31,582 nt of DNA from Tulasnella sp. 424 (taxonomy: Eukaryota > Basidiomycota > Agaricomycetes > Cantharellales > Tulasnellaceae): contig WSUB01000299.1 of assembly GCA_019633425.1 (NCBI GenBank), positions 1 through 31,582 on the forward strand. Direction: 5' to 3'. The notes beneath the pieces are model-generated. The model saw only the letters and a list, made by a program, of their open reading frames with translations, did not search any database and was not told the DNA's origin. The translations under genes were made by a program, and so were the position numbers. Positions 8,793 to 18,380 of this stretch are shown here, piece by piece. Within the stretch, counting starts at the first letter, position 1. Each line of letters starts with the position of its first letter.

Positions 8793-9980
8793 CGAGAAAC
8801 CTCCGTCGTCGGGATCGGCACGATTGGTGGACTGGGGAGCAATGGAAACGGTGAAGGAGTTATTGGGGTGAGGATTGGGAGAACTGGTGGGAGGAGGTTG
8901 GGTGGCTGCAATGGTGGGGGCGTAGCTGGAGGGATAGTCAATGACTCCTTGACGTTGTTGATGAGCGGTGGCAGTGTGACCCTTTTCTCCACAGTAGTAG
9001 CACAATCCTAGACTCCTGCGACGTGTTCGTTCTTCGGGCAACAATCTCCCTCTCCTGGCGGTGTCGATATGGATGGGGACTGGTTGATTGTGGGTGAAGG
9101 CATTGGGGGTCTGGGAGGAAGGTTGAGGAGCAGGAGTGGGAGTTGGGCGTGGTGGAGGTCGATGCTGGGGTCGGTTGCTACTATGGTCGTTTCCTTTCTC
9201 TTGCTTTCGTTCCCAAAGGCGGTCGTCGATCCTGATGCTGAGTTCGATGAGTTTTTCTAGCGTGGCAGGTTTATCATGGTAGACTAGTCCGTCCTTAACA
9301 TCGGCACGCAGCCCTTGTCGATAGGCGTGCATGAAGGCTTGCTCGTTCCAGTTGATATCGGCTCTGATGCGTCTGAAGTCGGCAGCATAGGTGGCAGCTG
9401 GTCGGTTACCCTGGGATAGAGCTTCCAACTTCCGGATTGCCGTTCCTTCCTTGTCCGGGTCTCCAAATGCTTTAAGGAATTCCTTCTTGAAGTCGTCCCA
9501 ATCGCTTGATGCGTTCAACTGTTTCGTCATTAGGAGATCTTTAAGGATGACGTCTCCCCAGGCTTGGGCGGTTCCAGTGAGGTAACTAAGGGTGAATTGG
9601 ATCTGGGCTTCATCGTCTGGGAAATCGCTTGAGCGTGCTCGGAAGTAGTTCTCGCAGCTTAGTAGGAATCGTTCGGCGTCTCCTCCTCGGTTCTTTCTGT
9701 CATAGCTGTCTGGCTCCTTAATCTTCATTCTGGTGGTTTTGGGTTGGGAGGTCTGGTTTGGGGTGCCGACGGCTTGTAGAGCGGCGAGGATGGCTGCGAC
9801 CATTGCTGGGTCTACGGTTACTGCAGGGGTCGACTGGGTGCTTGGGTTAGGTTGGGGCCCGGTGTTACCGGTTCCTGACGGGTTTTGTTGGCTGGCCATT
9901 GGGAGAGTCGTTCTTCTAGGGGTGTTTGGGGCAGAGGCTGATCTGAGGTTGAATGCCGATGCTTGTGAGGCAAAACTCAT
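8769..9980 (-). CDS. gag: Gag polyprotein of the chromovirus, intact
   Basis: 403 aa, uninterrupted. Residues 1-60 are Ser/Thr/Pro/Gln-rich. About 85-255 is the retrotransposon Gag (capsid-like) domain, with YFRARSSDFPDD, TGTAQAW, WDDFKKEFLKAF, ATYAADFRRI and the YRQGL motif. About 265-300 is Pro-rich. A zinc knuckle lies at C327, C330, H335 and H340 (CYYCGEKGHTATAH). The last ligand is His where Gypsy knuckles normally have Cys, so it may bind zinc as CCHH or be impaired. Gag would form the cytoplasmic particle that packages the RNA. The start ATG (9980-9978) overlaps the stop of the upstream ORF as ATGA, which supports this start and suggests coupled translation. It is the only intact structural ORF of the element. 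Confidence 0.92.
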   Translation of the reverse strand: MSFASQASAFNLRSASAPNTPRRTTLPMASQQNPSGTGNTGPQPNPSTQSTPAVTVDPAMVAAILAALQAVGTPNQTSQPKTTRMKIKEPDSYDRKNRGGDAERFLLSCENYFRARSSDFPDDEAQIQFTLSYLTGTAQAWGDVILKDLLMTKQLNASSDWDDFKKEFLKAFGDPDKEGTAIRKLEALSQGNRPAATYAADFRRIRADINWNEQAFMHAYRQGLRADVKDGLVYHDKPATLEKLIELSIRIDDRLWERKQEKGNDHSSNRPQHRPPPRPTPTPAPQPSSQTPNAFTHNQPVPIHIDTARRGRLLPEERTRRRSLGLCYYCGEKGHTATAHQQRQGVIDYPSSYAPTIAATQPPPTSSPNPHPNNSFTVSIAPQSTNRADPDDGGFSQGSPHSA

Positions 9981-10387
9981 ATACTATCGGTCTCGGCGAC
10001 GGTGTCTGTTGGTAGTACTTGATAGGCTCTGAGGAGGGAACTGGTGGTAGGAACGTAAGGGATCAGGAGATTGGTGTATGAGAATGAGATGTCGGATTCT
10101 GGGAAGGTGTCAATGAGGTAGGCGAGGGTGGCGGAAGGGCAGTTGGTGATATCGATTCTTGTGTGCTTGGTAGCTCGAGCGACTCTCTTCTTGAAGTTAT
10201 ATGGCTTTCCGTTGGTTGCGTAGTATTCGACTGGCTTGAAGACTTGCTTTGTGATGGGGTATTGGTACTGTGGTTCGAGGAGGTCGAGGACTTGCTGTTC
10301 TTCTTTGATTTCTCGTAGTCTTTGGAGGTACTCGTTGGTCTTGGGGCTAAGTCGAGAGGTTTCTTGGATTCGAGGAGTCTTTGGCAT
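9977..10387 (-). CDS. upstream ORF of the chromovirus, 136 aa, unknown
   Basis: This is the first ATG after the 5' LTR, about 40 nt into the internal region, and the frame is intact to a TGA that overlaps the gag ATG (ATGA, 9980-9977). The N-terminus is charged and helical (KTNEYLQRLREIKEEQQVLDLLEP), followed by an aromatic and basic part (VEYYATNGKPYNFKKRVARATKH) and a neutral end (FSYTNLLIPYVPTTSSLLRAY). I see no zinc finger, protease, membrane segment or known retroelement domain. Standard Ty3/Gypsy elements begin with gag, so this is an extra ORF. It could be a leader protein, an N-terminal part of Gag separated by the stop, or a translated leader that sets gag levels by reinitiation. It carries no stop while pol carries many. 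Confidence 0.7.
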   Translation of the reverse strand: MPKTPRIQETSRLSPKTNEYLQRLREIKEEQQVLDLLEPQYQYPITKQVFKPVEYYATNGKPYNFKKRVARATKHTRIDITNCPSATLAYLIDTFPESDISFSYTNLLIPYVPTTSSLLRAYQVLPTDTVAETDSI

Positions 10388-10410
10388 GGACTGTGGATAC
10401 GGGTTGCTCG

Positions 10411-10427
10411 AAGGAGATTCCGCCTAA
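10411..10427 (-). other. primer binding region, probable self-priming
   Basis: Directly after the 5' LTR the minus strand reads TTAGGCGGAATCTCC. There is no TGG start as in a tRNA-primed PBS. AGGCGGAAT is exactly complementary to ATTCCGCCT in the left LTR (5006-4998), near the expected RNA 5' end, and has one mismatch to the same site in the right LTR. Confidence 0.55.
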
Positions 10428-10855
10428 TGTCAGGGTTCCCTTATAGTAGAAACCGAGCAAGGCGTATCTGACTGTGGACTGTGGTTTGGCAGAGAGAGAT
10501 CACTAGGCAAGATCGTTGCGCTAGCACGATGATCAAAGAGTTGACTATGACTGAATAGACAAGAGGCAGAATGAGGAACAAACCTCCTCATTCCGCTGTA
10601 CTTAAATACTAACGAGTGGCTGTGACTAGAATGTCCTGGTATAGTAAGGAAAGTGATGGAACCAAGTGGAAAGGCTGACGCGTTGCATGAGTAAGAACAA
10701 CGAGGTACGCATGAGGGAGTGAGTAAGGAGCGTGAGGTAGTGGTGAGGCCTACGAGGTGAGCGTGGGGGAAACCCCAATCATGAGGATCACGTGATGGGA
10801 ATCTGGCCTGGATCATGTGACTAGAGAAAGTGGATCATGTGACGAGGTCGTCACA
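10428..10855 (-). repeat. 5' LTR of the chromovirus
   Basis: 428 bp, TG..CA, about 98% identical by eye to 4865-5289. It has an extra 3 nt near its left end and transitions at several CpG sites. The hairpin arm and self-primer site carry one transition (AGGCAGAAT at 10564-10572 in plus orientation). Confidence 0.95.
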
Positions 10856-10860
10856 CTCAA
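10856..10860. repeat. target site duplication, right (CTCAA)
   Basis: Matches 4860-4864 exactly and marks the right limit of the insertion. Confidence 0.93.
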
Positions 10861-13800
10861 GAAGCTTGGCATGATCAACTCAGGGGATGAGGATTCCTTA
10901 CAAAGCCAGACTACCTGGTGTGTGGCTATTGAAATATATTTAATCTATGAATGCTATGCTACTTTTTGGATTGATTAGCCAGCCTCTGTGCTTCTTCTTT
11001 CCTATACTGTGTAACCTTTGGCTCCAGGGCTGTTCCTATCCAGTTGTAATGCTCCTTGTTGGTCAAAGTGAAGAACTTAGGTTTGCCAACACCAGCAGCC
11101 AAAGCCAGGTTCCAGTTGATGAAGCCTGTGACGATGTAGCGATCTCCTGAAAAAGGGCTGGTACCAGCTTGGTCTTGTGCCACACAGGGGCATGGACTGC
11201 TGGCCTTGCATCATGTCTACAGTGGTGGCCTGCCACATCCTGCTGTTCTAGTGTTTCCTGCAGCCTTATGATCTCTCCCGCTACACCTGGGGCTAAGGTG
11301 GTCTTCAGACAAGCCACAAGGATGGATGAGGTTTTCATGTTTTGGCAGGTTTTGTGGAGGGTGGTTGAACAGTAGAAGAGGAACCAACAGGGTCGCTTGG
11401 CGCACCAGCTGCTACAAGTGCAACAAAAGATGGAGGAGAGAGTCAGGAGTGGCATAGGCAGGTGAGTGAGTGAGTTACTGACCAGTTACAGAACTTTCAA
11501 ACATGTAGAAAGGCCTGGGCATTGTGTTTAGATCAGTAACTTTGGACTGAAACAGCTACCCACCCACAAATTGATGCCAAGTCGGAATGATCTGAGGCAA
11601 CTCGCATTTTGATAGTTAACAATTTCTAGCGGCTTTGATACTGACCTTGTGTGGCTAGCTGTGGTTGGTTCAAGCCAACCCCCTTTATTAAAAACAACTT
11701 CTAAGCAATTTTTCACTGTAGTGACCATGTGGAACGTTTGGAGGGAATGTCCCCCCCTACTCCAAACCAAAAACCCCTCTTGAAAAAAAATATCTCAAAA
11801 TCCAGGTACTATGCCTATATTCAGTTCCCTTTTCAATGCCTTGGCGCAATTGATTTCCATTGCCGAATTGATTTCTACCTATAATTCACTTAGAGTTCCA
11901 GCCAACAATCTGGGGAAACAGGCAGGATTGAAGTGGGGGAGAAAGAAAGAAAGCAAAACTTGACATCAGACCACACCGACACGCTGAACCCACCATCCCC
12001 ATCCCCATTCAGCCAAAATAGTGCCTAACATGGTTGTCAGTGTCCTCCAGTGTTCAAACAAATTCAGTACCCATGCAGCCAACACCCACCCCCTCCTGGC
12101 TCATTGCCTCCACCCCCCTTGTCAATGACCTGAACCATGTGGTTCATCAGCTGAGACCAATGATATTTGACAGATCAACAACCCTCTTTTGGGGGATGCT
12201 CACCTATAAAAAAACTCCAGAATATAACGGGATTTGTGCCCCACTGCGTGCAAAACCCATTGTGAGTATAGTCCAGACTCATTTTGAGCTGTGAGCACAT
12301 CCTTACAGGATCCGAACACAACCTCTCCAGCTCCTCTCCTTGGGAAGCCAGGTATACTCCCGTATTGCAACCTCCCAATGTGCTGTTCACATTGTGTATC
12401 GTCTCATCACTATTGTTTGCTCATGGCCCCTTGTCCTTGGGGGATCCGTCTTTCTGCCCAGAGCACAAGGTGGAAAAAGATATTTTGCAGCCCAAAATAT
12501 GAATGGGATACAAATGGTAAATACACATGAAATTACCCCATTTGGCAGGTCACTTGCCCCATTAGGCAGGTTCATGCGTGTTTCCCAACTCATATTTTTT
12601 TGTGACAAATGTCTTTTTCTGTCTTGTGGAGTCAATTGCAGCCCTCTGGCCCATTTTTTACCCTGTAAGACATGCCAGCTCGTTGCTACAGGAGCTGCAT
12701 GGACAATACCAACATAAGCTGGCTGAACTGAATACTGCAGTCCTTGCTCGTTCAAGGCCTCTATTGGTCCAAGATCCAGGTACTTAGTGATGTCCAGCAT
12801 GATCTGCTCACCATCAACCGAGCATCTCCTAAGATCCTCATGCAGGAGATGAAGTGGGTGTTTGAGCTCATCACTCAGATCTTCCGTGTCTAGCCCAACT
12901 CCTGCAATCAACTGACACACCACTGTCCCAAATAGATTGTAGAGAGGGCAAGAGCCTGGAATGCCAGCTCAAGAAGCTGCTCAAAGACATTGCAATGGCT
13001 GGGGTGGTGGTACTGAGGGCCAGACGATTGGCAGGTCTTACCACTTGAGAAAGAAGAATGGTGTGCAGGTGTTCCTCTCAATTGAAGCACCACTTGCATC
13101 ACTGGATGGATGGATTGTCTTAAAAAAGGATCTTGATCAGCTGCAACCTTCCTTCCTGACAGCAATTACAATGATTTGGCGTTTTGTATGGGGGTTCATG
13201 CTACAAAGCTTGACAACAGTAGTGAGATCTTCACTGGAATCAAGAACAGGTAGTTACTGCAGCAGCCAATGAAGTAAGTACCATGCCTCATCTACTCAGG
13301 TTTGTGGGAGCTAAAATGATCACACTCAGAATTACCCCAAGTCTGGAACAATGTGCTTTGGCACATTGCAGAGCAATTCGTGGGTTGTCCAAAAGGATTT
13401 GTTTACCAGTCAAAACAGGCAATCCCTTTATTTACAAATCTTTTGCCTTCAGACTTTCTTGGCTCATGTTCATACAGCTAAAAGCTGAAGAAAAATGCAG
13501 AAATGAATTGAGCGTGGAGCTAAACTAATGTTACATTATGAGGGTAGGCCAGCTGTGTAGGCGTGGATCCCATGGTTCCACAACAAACACCTAGGTCACA
13601 TAATAAATCACAGCTACTTCAATATGAACAACAAAGATGTGTAACAAGGGAATTACTTCTGCACTAAAAATTACAGTTGGTTTTGGACATCCAAAAAGTG
13701 GAAGACAAGCAGAAGAAGCAGCTTGAAATGGGGGAGGAGCTAGTGATCATGTGCACCGAGAATCTTGGGTTCCATGGTTAACCCCCAAACAATCAAGTTC

Positions 13801-13927
13801 AAGTTCTCCTTGGAATTTTCCATGTCAATGGCTCAATTGTCTGTTATGCATTCCCTTAGGACTTTGAAATTGGCCGAAACCAGGATTTTCATGAGAAATC
13901 ACTGATCAGTGTGGATTCCAGACTTGC
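10861..13927. other. unannotated region with decayed coding fragments
   Basis: No gene can be drawn. Coding-like runs exist: minus strand 10959-11183 (near GDRYIVTGFINWNLALAAG, continuing upstream in other frames to about 11455), minus 11528-11770 (near LEIVNYQNASCLRSF), plus 12654-12787 (near LAELNTAVLARSRPLL) and 12787-12890 (near LMQEMKWVFELITQIF), and plus 13130-13260 in several frames. Frames change often and no start or stop set fits. 11771-12030 and 13530-13900 show nothing. I take this as old gene or element remains. Confidence 0.3.
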
Positions 13928-14338
13928 TTGGCTGAAGGCAACGATATCTCGCTTGATCATAACTCCACTCTCCCCTCCATTCACCAAGCCCAAGGTCCTT
14001 CCTCCCCAAGACTGCCTCTGATTCCTGACATCGAATCCCAACTCCGCACTCCGAATCACAGGGTCGCTGCTCTTGACAAAGAGCCATCCCCTCTCTGGTT
14101 TGAAGATGTGAGGATGGTTATAGATTGTCCCAACATCATTGATGAGGAAGCTCTAGAATGCCATTTTGACAGTGTGCTAGAACCAATACTTGACGGATGC
14201 TGTCTACCATTCGATCTTAGCCTAAGAGTGAAACACCTGCTCCATATCCTCCTCACATCTGTACAGCTGATTGAACAAGCCCACCAGCTTGGTAGGATTT
14301 GTGAGATCCAATTGGTCTTAATCCTTCTTGTTGTTTGA
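13928..14338 (+). CDS. hypothetical ORF, coding-like, possibly an exon
   Basis: 136 codons from an ATG at 13928. The first third is Ser/Pro/His-rich; residues 55-115 look like real helical protein (LWFEDVRMVIDCP, CHFDSVLEPILDG, LRVKHLLHILLTSV). The last 13 codons after HQLG are probably not part of it, since a GT follows there and the frame quality drops. No domain recognised. A second coding-like ORF in the same orientation lies at 14577-14867 and may belong to the same broken gene, but I could not find a donor and acceptor that join them in phase. Confidence 0.35.
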   Translation: MAEGNDISLDHNSTLPSIHQAQGPSSPRLPLIPDIESQLRTPNHRVAALDKEPSPLWFEDVRMVIDCPNIIDEEALECHFDSVLEPILDGCCLPFDLSLRVKHLLHILLTSVQLIEQAHQLGRICEIQLVLILLVV

Positions 14339-14576
14339 TCAAAGATACAAAGTTGTTGGAGGTTGTTGATATTGATGATGGGCGCAAAACAAATTCGGAT
14401 CAGGACACCTTCATGTTTGCAGTGCCCATCCACGCACATGTCATCTTCATTGTCGGTGCTGTCATCCTCCTCACTGTCAGTGCTTCCCTCCTCATTGTCA
14501 CTAACTCCATTTATCAGAACCTGCTCAGAACAATGAGCAGCAGGCACACGCAACAGGTTTAATCTTTCGGGAACTG

Positions 14577-14867
14577 TTGTGGTTTGCTTTCAGAAGCATC
14601 ATCCAAAGGATTGAACATTGCCAAGCTACGTGGGAATTGGTTCAACTACTAGATTATGACACAGCTAAGAGGGAACAGGATGCATTCCTAAAAATTGCCT
14701 CCATGCTTGATGGGACGGCTACTAATCTCTTTTCATTTTTCATGAATAGGGCTTGGCATCCTGATAACACACTGGCTACTCTGCTTGGCAATCATTGTAG
14801 AGAAGTGGCAACACTCCTGAGAACACTAACGGACGCATTCCAGTTGGACCAGCAAAGGCCTGTGTAA
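14577..14867 (+). CDS. hypothetical ORF, coding-like, possibly the last exon
   Basis: The frame is open from before 14594, where TTTGCTTTCAG is a good acceptor, to TAA at 14867. The product is helical (IIQRIEHCQATWELVQLL, AFLKIASMLDG, LATLLGNHCREVATLL). It is not recognised. It may be the 3' exon of the gene begun by the ORF at 13928. Confidence 0.35.
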   Translation: MWFAFRSIIQRIEHCQATWELVQLLDYDTAKREQDAFLKIASMLDGTATNLFSFFMNRAWHPDNTLATLLGNHCREVATLLRTLTDAFQLDQQRPV

Positions 14868-15521
14868 TCAGTGCCCTTTTAGAGCTGTGTTTCAATGGTC
14901 TTGACCTTGTATGCTAACTAACTCTACTCTAGCTGTAGTCGTTTGAAGCATACTCCTTATTGAGTGCTCTTCCTCCAAGTATCTTACTATTCCACTGGTA
15001 AGTGGTCCCAAATTGCAATGGCAACTTAATTGCCTCACCTTGGATTCCGCCCTTCCAGCCACGATATATTAGAACAAATATGAAAGTAACAGAGCTTGCA
15101 AGGGGAAAAAAGTGGTGGCCATGTCAAGTCATGTGGGTGTCGTCATAAATTGTACTCCAAGCTCGGCCTGAAGTTAAGTGTGGCTGATGGGTAGAGGACA
15201 CTAGTCTGGACCTGCATGATAAATACTGAAACGACAGAGAATCCTTATGTCCAGCTCCTATGCTTGATATTCTCCATATTGCATTTGATTTAATTCTTCA
15301 TCTTGGCCTGATATTTGCAATATCATTGCCACTCCTGTCACTAAGAGAATATGAGGGGAAGCTTCTCACCATGTATTTCCTTTTATCCGATGTCAATGGC
15401 GTGATTGCATATTTAGGTATTTAGTTACAGTCTGCATGTACCTACAAACAGCAGCCTTTCCTTTTTCCCCCCTCCAACTCACTGCAATAACGATTGTCTT
15501 GATCAGTCACTTATTGTGTGA
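14868..15521. other. no supported gene
   Basis: A weak hydrophobic coding-like run on the plus strand at about 15255-15420 (near MLDILHIAFDLILHLGL), without a consistent start or end. The rest shows nothing. Confidence 0.25.
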
Positions 15522-15692
15522 ATGGACGTTAGGAGCTCAGGGTCCCCCTTCGACATTGGTGGCGACCTTTTCATCAACTTCACTGCCACCTTTGACCCAA
15601 ATATGCATGTTGTCATCCAACTTGGCATTGTAAGTCTAACTGCTCCTAGACCTTGGGCAAATCCTCACTGGAGTAATGCTGAATTAGAATAA
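15522..15692 (+). CDS. small hypothetical ORF, 56 aa
   Basis: ATG at 15522 to TAA at 15690-15692. The middle (SPFDIGGDLFINFTATFDPN, then MHVVIQLGI) has the alternating pattern of a beta-rich protein and one N-glycosylation-type NFT. A GTAAG follows LGI (near 15628), so the last codons may be intron and this may be an exon. Function unknown. Confidence 0.3.
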   Translation: MDVRSSGSPFDIGGDLFINFTATFDPNMHVVIQLGIVSLTAPRPWANPHWSNAELE

Positions 15693-15970
15693 GTGTTAGG
15701 GAACCGTGGGATTCGTATCCACACAAATTCCCCACCTCAGAATGTACAAATAAATATTGTTCCCATTTCCTTTTCACTACAATAAATTTCTTCTTTATTT
15801 CGCTTTCGTCTCCGAGTAAAATACCCGTGAAACTCCAGAGCCGAAAACTATATAAATAACGAAATTTCCGATTTGGGAACCTTTGTTTGAGAAACCGGCC
15901 AACGCCTCTTTTTCTCTTTCATGACTGGATTCGTCGATTTGAGCTTTGTAAGCTCGACAAATCCTTTCGG

Positions 15971-17090
15971 ATGACTTGCCAATGGCTTACAGCATGCCGC
16001 AGCACGTTGCAACGGGCTTGGGGCCGTTTAATTCCCTAAATTGGCAATTAAGCGCCCAAAGTCTCACGCAGACCATCGTCGCATTGCCCGTGCCTTCCAC
16101 TGCACATGGAAGGTCCGGGAAAGTAATAGAACCATGTAGAATAATCTAGAATAGGCTAGCACGACCTCACTTAGCAAATAAATAAGGAGAGGCAGAACAA
16201 CCCTTTTACCCCCCACTTAACCAATTCGCTCCGCGAGCACAATTCCGCTAGGTTCCGCGTGACAAACGAGCCGCTTACCGTTAAACCTTTCGGGATAAAA
16301 GGTTCTCGCGTCGTCAGCGCGAGTGAAATCTTGATATCCGTGTCGGCGCCGTCCTAGACATCCCCGACGCCTTTCGGTCTCTAGCGAGCCCGAAGCCTCA
16401 TCGAATCATTTGGTAAATACACCATTGTATTCGTACTACTAGTAGCTACAGTTCGTACTATTAGTGGCTAGGTGAAATACGATTCCTTTTTAGGTAATTG
16501 TTGTTTTCGTCCTCCGTTTGCTTTATCCCCAGATTCGCGAACCCCCTTTTGGGAAAACCTCTACATTTTCGATACCATTCGAAAGCCCTCGTCAGTGCGA
16601 ACCTGACGGTGGTCTCAGCGTGACGAAACTCGCACTTCTAAGTAGCGAGCGACCGCTTCTGAGAAGTCCAAAGTCGGCGCTTAACCAAACCGGGCTTCAC
16701 TCCGCAGCGCCCGGCTTGTTTAAGTCGTTCCCTTTCAGGTAACTGCCCCGGAAACACCTTCGGTGTTCATGAATAAGCCTAGCAAATTTAAACCGAGCGC
16801 AAGGACGCCAGAATTCAAGCGAAAGTTACTCTTTCGCTCTCAATTCCCTATTTTGGTACCGGTCTACGACCGCCTCCCCACTCGACACCGGATGTTCCCG
16901 TCCGTCTTTCCCTCTCAAGTAAATTCTCAGTCATCTTATATTCACTCCACGACTCCGTACGAAGGTCTAAATACAAGCTAAACTAAGTAACCAGTTTATC
17001 TTGAATTACCTCCACATCTAATACGTTCCCGTGCGGCGACTTCCCGTTCCCACGGTCAGCGCGTGCAGCCCAGATACCGAAGCTTAACAA
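15971..17090 (+). repeat. LTR-like repeat, copy 1 (~1.1 kb)
   Basis: Homologous in inverted orientation to 18381-19511 and more weakly to 20310-20990. Shared landmarks: GCCGCAGCACGTTGCAAC (15996-16013), a TAGAACCATGTAGAATAATC stretch near 16128 with an AATAAATAAGGAG TATA-like site after it, a CCGACGCCTTTCGGTCTCTAGC stretch near 16366, repeated TCGTACTA words near 16431-16462, and an end at GCTTAACA (about 17089). The layout of TAGAA-rich upstream part, TATA-like box and long trailing part fits an LTR. Internal differences between copies are mostly transitions. There is no retrotransposon body between the copies. Borders are approximate: homology with copy 2 continues a little to the left of the LTR-like start. 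Confidence 0.6.
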
Positions 17091-17096
17091 TAAGCC

Positions 17097-17643
17097 ACTC
17101 ATGCGTGCCATGCTTTCAAACCAATCTAACTGTTCAGAACCAACAATGCACCTGCGTTGCTTTACATGGTATTGCTCATCAACCTGTCAAGGACAAGGAT
17201 GGCACTGCCATCACCAGATGTGCAGTTTTTTTGCTTCCTACACTTGCAAAGGGACAGGGGTACAGGATGCAATTAACTGTGTACAAGTAAGGTCCATCAA
17301 CATCCAGCATGCCCTGCCTATGCTTGGCACCTACATCTTTGGACAGACCACCACATGCCACCTGAGAATATCCCTGCCAAGCCCTTTAGCAGCTATCAAA
17401 GCAGGAGTTTTCTTGTACAGCGGCAAATGGCAGCTTCAAAGCGACAACTGGAAGCTGGCCATTGCCCCCATTAGCAATAGCTGCCAGAAACTGGTCAGAA
17501 CAGACATGGAAGTGAAGGACATCTCAAGTGGTTTGCTCAATGTTGAATCCCTCCAACCTGACAAGTACCTAGTCCTTGGGGAATTCTTGTTTGCTAGGGC
17601 ATTACTATGGTTTGGTTTGGGTTCCTTGATGAGCTTATCATGA
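17097..17643 (+). pseudogene. unrecognised coding remnant between the LTR-like repeats
   Basis: Two plus-strand frames look coding in turn: up to 17287 (near HQPVKDKDGTAITRCAV, TLAKGQGYRMQLTVYK) and from about 17410 (near DNWKLAIAPISNSCQKL, RTDMEVKDISSGLLNVE) to TGA at 17641. A GTAAGG follows the first part at about 17288, so an intron between them is possible, but no convincing acceptor is seen. Not recognised. Confidence 0.35.
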
Positions 17644-17928
17644 AAGTGCCCAACACCAAAAACCACACGTGCTTCTGTGGACAATTTCAACCAAGGACAC
17701 GCGTAATTAGCCGTTGTCAATTTTGAGTCATATTGACAACAAAGTGAAGAACTTACCCCTTGTCCCCCTTTTGTTCGTAGGGGTTGCAGTGGGTGAGGGG
17801 GCTATATGGTGGTGGAAAGTTGTTCATTTGAACAAATGCTGTTCCCATGGTCGATTGTTATGAGCTTCCACGCCCTGTCTACATTTTTACCTATACACAC
17901 CCTTCCTCATCTTTTACTCCACATTTCA

Positions 17929-18205
17929 ATGGCACCAACAGCAGTATTAGAACCCAAATGGACGGCCCATAAAACCATCAGCCAACCACCAGGTGAGACT
18001 CTTGTGTTTTGAAATGCTTCCTGAGTCATAAAATCACCTAGCTCCTACAGGCAACATAAACTATATCAGAGAGCAACTTGAACAGTCCAAAAAACGCAGG
18101 GTGTTCGGCACAAAGAGAGGCAGAAGCGAAACACCATCAGAATATACAACCTTCAAAGGGCGATTGGCTTTGGAACTAGGACCAATGAGAATGGTTCGCC
18201 AATGA
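17929..18205 (+). CDS. two-exon hypothetical small basic protein, 72 aa
   Basis: Exon 1 (17929-17992) runs from ATG through 21 codons plus one base. The intron (17993-18050, 58 nt) has GTGAGA and CTACAG ends. Exon 2 (18051-18205) continues in phase, the split codon being Gly, to TGA. Total 219 nt. The second exon is Lys/Arg-rich (INYIREQLEQSKKRRVFGTK, then RGRSETPSEY), like a nucleic-acid binding or nuclear-localisation segment. Upstream the frame is open to 17806, so the start could be earlier. Not recognised. It sits in the 1.3 kb between two inverted LTR-like repeats. Confidence 0.42.
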
Positions 18206-18380
18206 GTGTAAGTGGAAGCTCTTCGATGGGTAGGTGTAGATCATTGGGTGAGTAGTGTATCAGGACCCTGACAAGCAGCTGAAGTTCATGCACTCCAGAT
18301 ATAATTGAGGAAGGGGCGCCCAATCTGAGGACATGGATATTGCTGAAGGGGATAATTAGCCCGCCTGAGCAATGGACTAC

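Larger units (their letters stand above)
4865..10855 (-). mobile_element. full-length Ty3/Gypsy chromovirus retrotransposon
   Basis: A 5991-bp LTR retrotransposon on the minus strand. In transcription order it has the 5' LTR (10855-10428), a PBS region, an upstream ORF of 136 aa, gag, pol in the order protease, RT, RNase H, integrase, chromodomain, then a PPT and the 3' LTR (5289-4865). Integrase after RNase H defines Gypsy, and the C-terminal chromodomain with a GPF module defines the chromoviruses. A CTCAA duplication flanks it. Gag is open but pol carries at least six in-frame TGA codons, at least five frameshifts, and deletions in the protease active site and after RT, so this copy cannot supply its own enzymes. 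By eye the LTRs differ at about 9 positions plus one 3-nt indel (about 98% identical); eight of the nine are transitions. Confidence 0.95.

Noticed and set aside
8723..9011. Overlapping ORFs on both strands at the gag/pol junction
   Set aside because: They are shadows of the Pro-rich gag end; the plus-strand Gly-rich ORF is its complement.
14056..14553. 165-aa minus-strand ORF with an acidic Ser/Asp/Glu-rich N-terminus
   Set aside because: The acidic part is the complement of a simple TCCTCC/ACTGTC-rich stretch, and the rest is opposite a better plus-strand coding frame (13928-14280).
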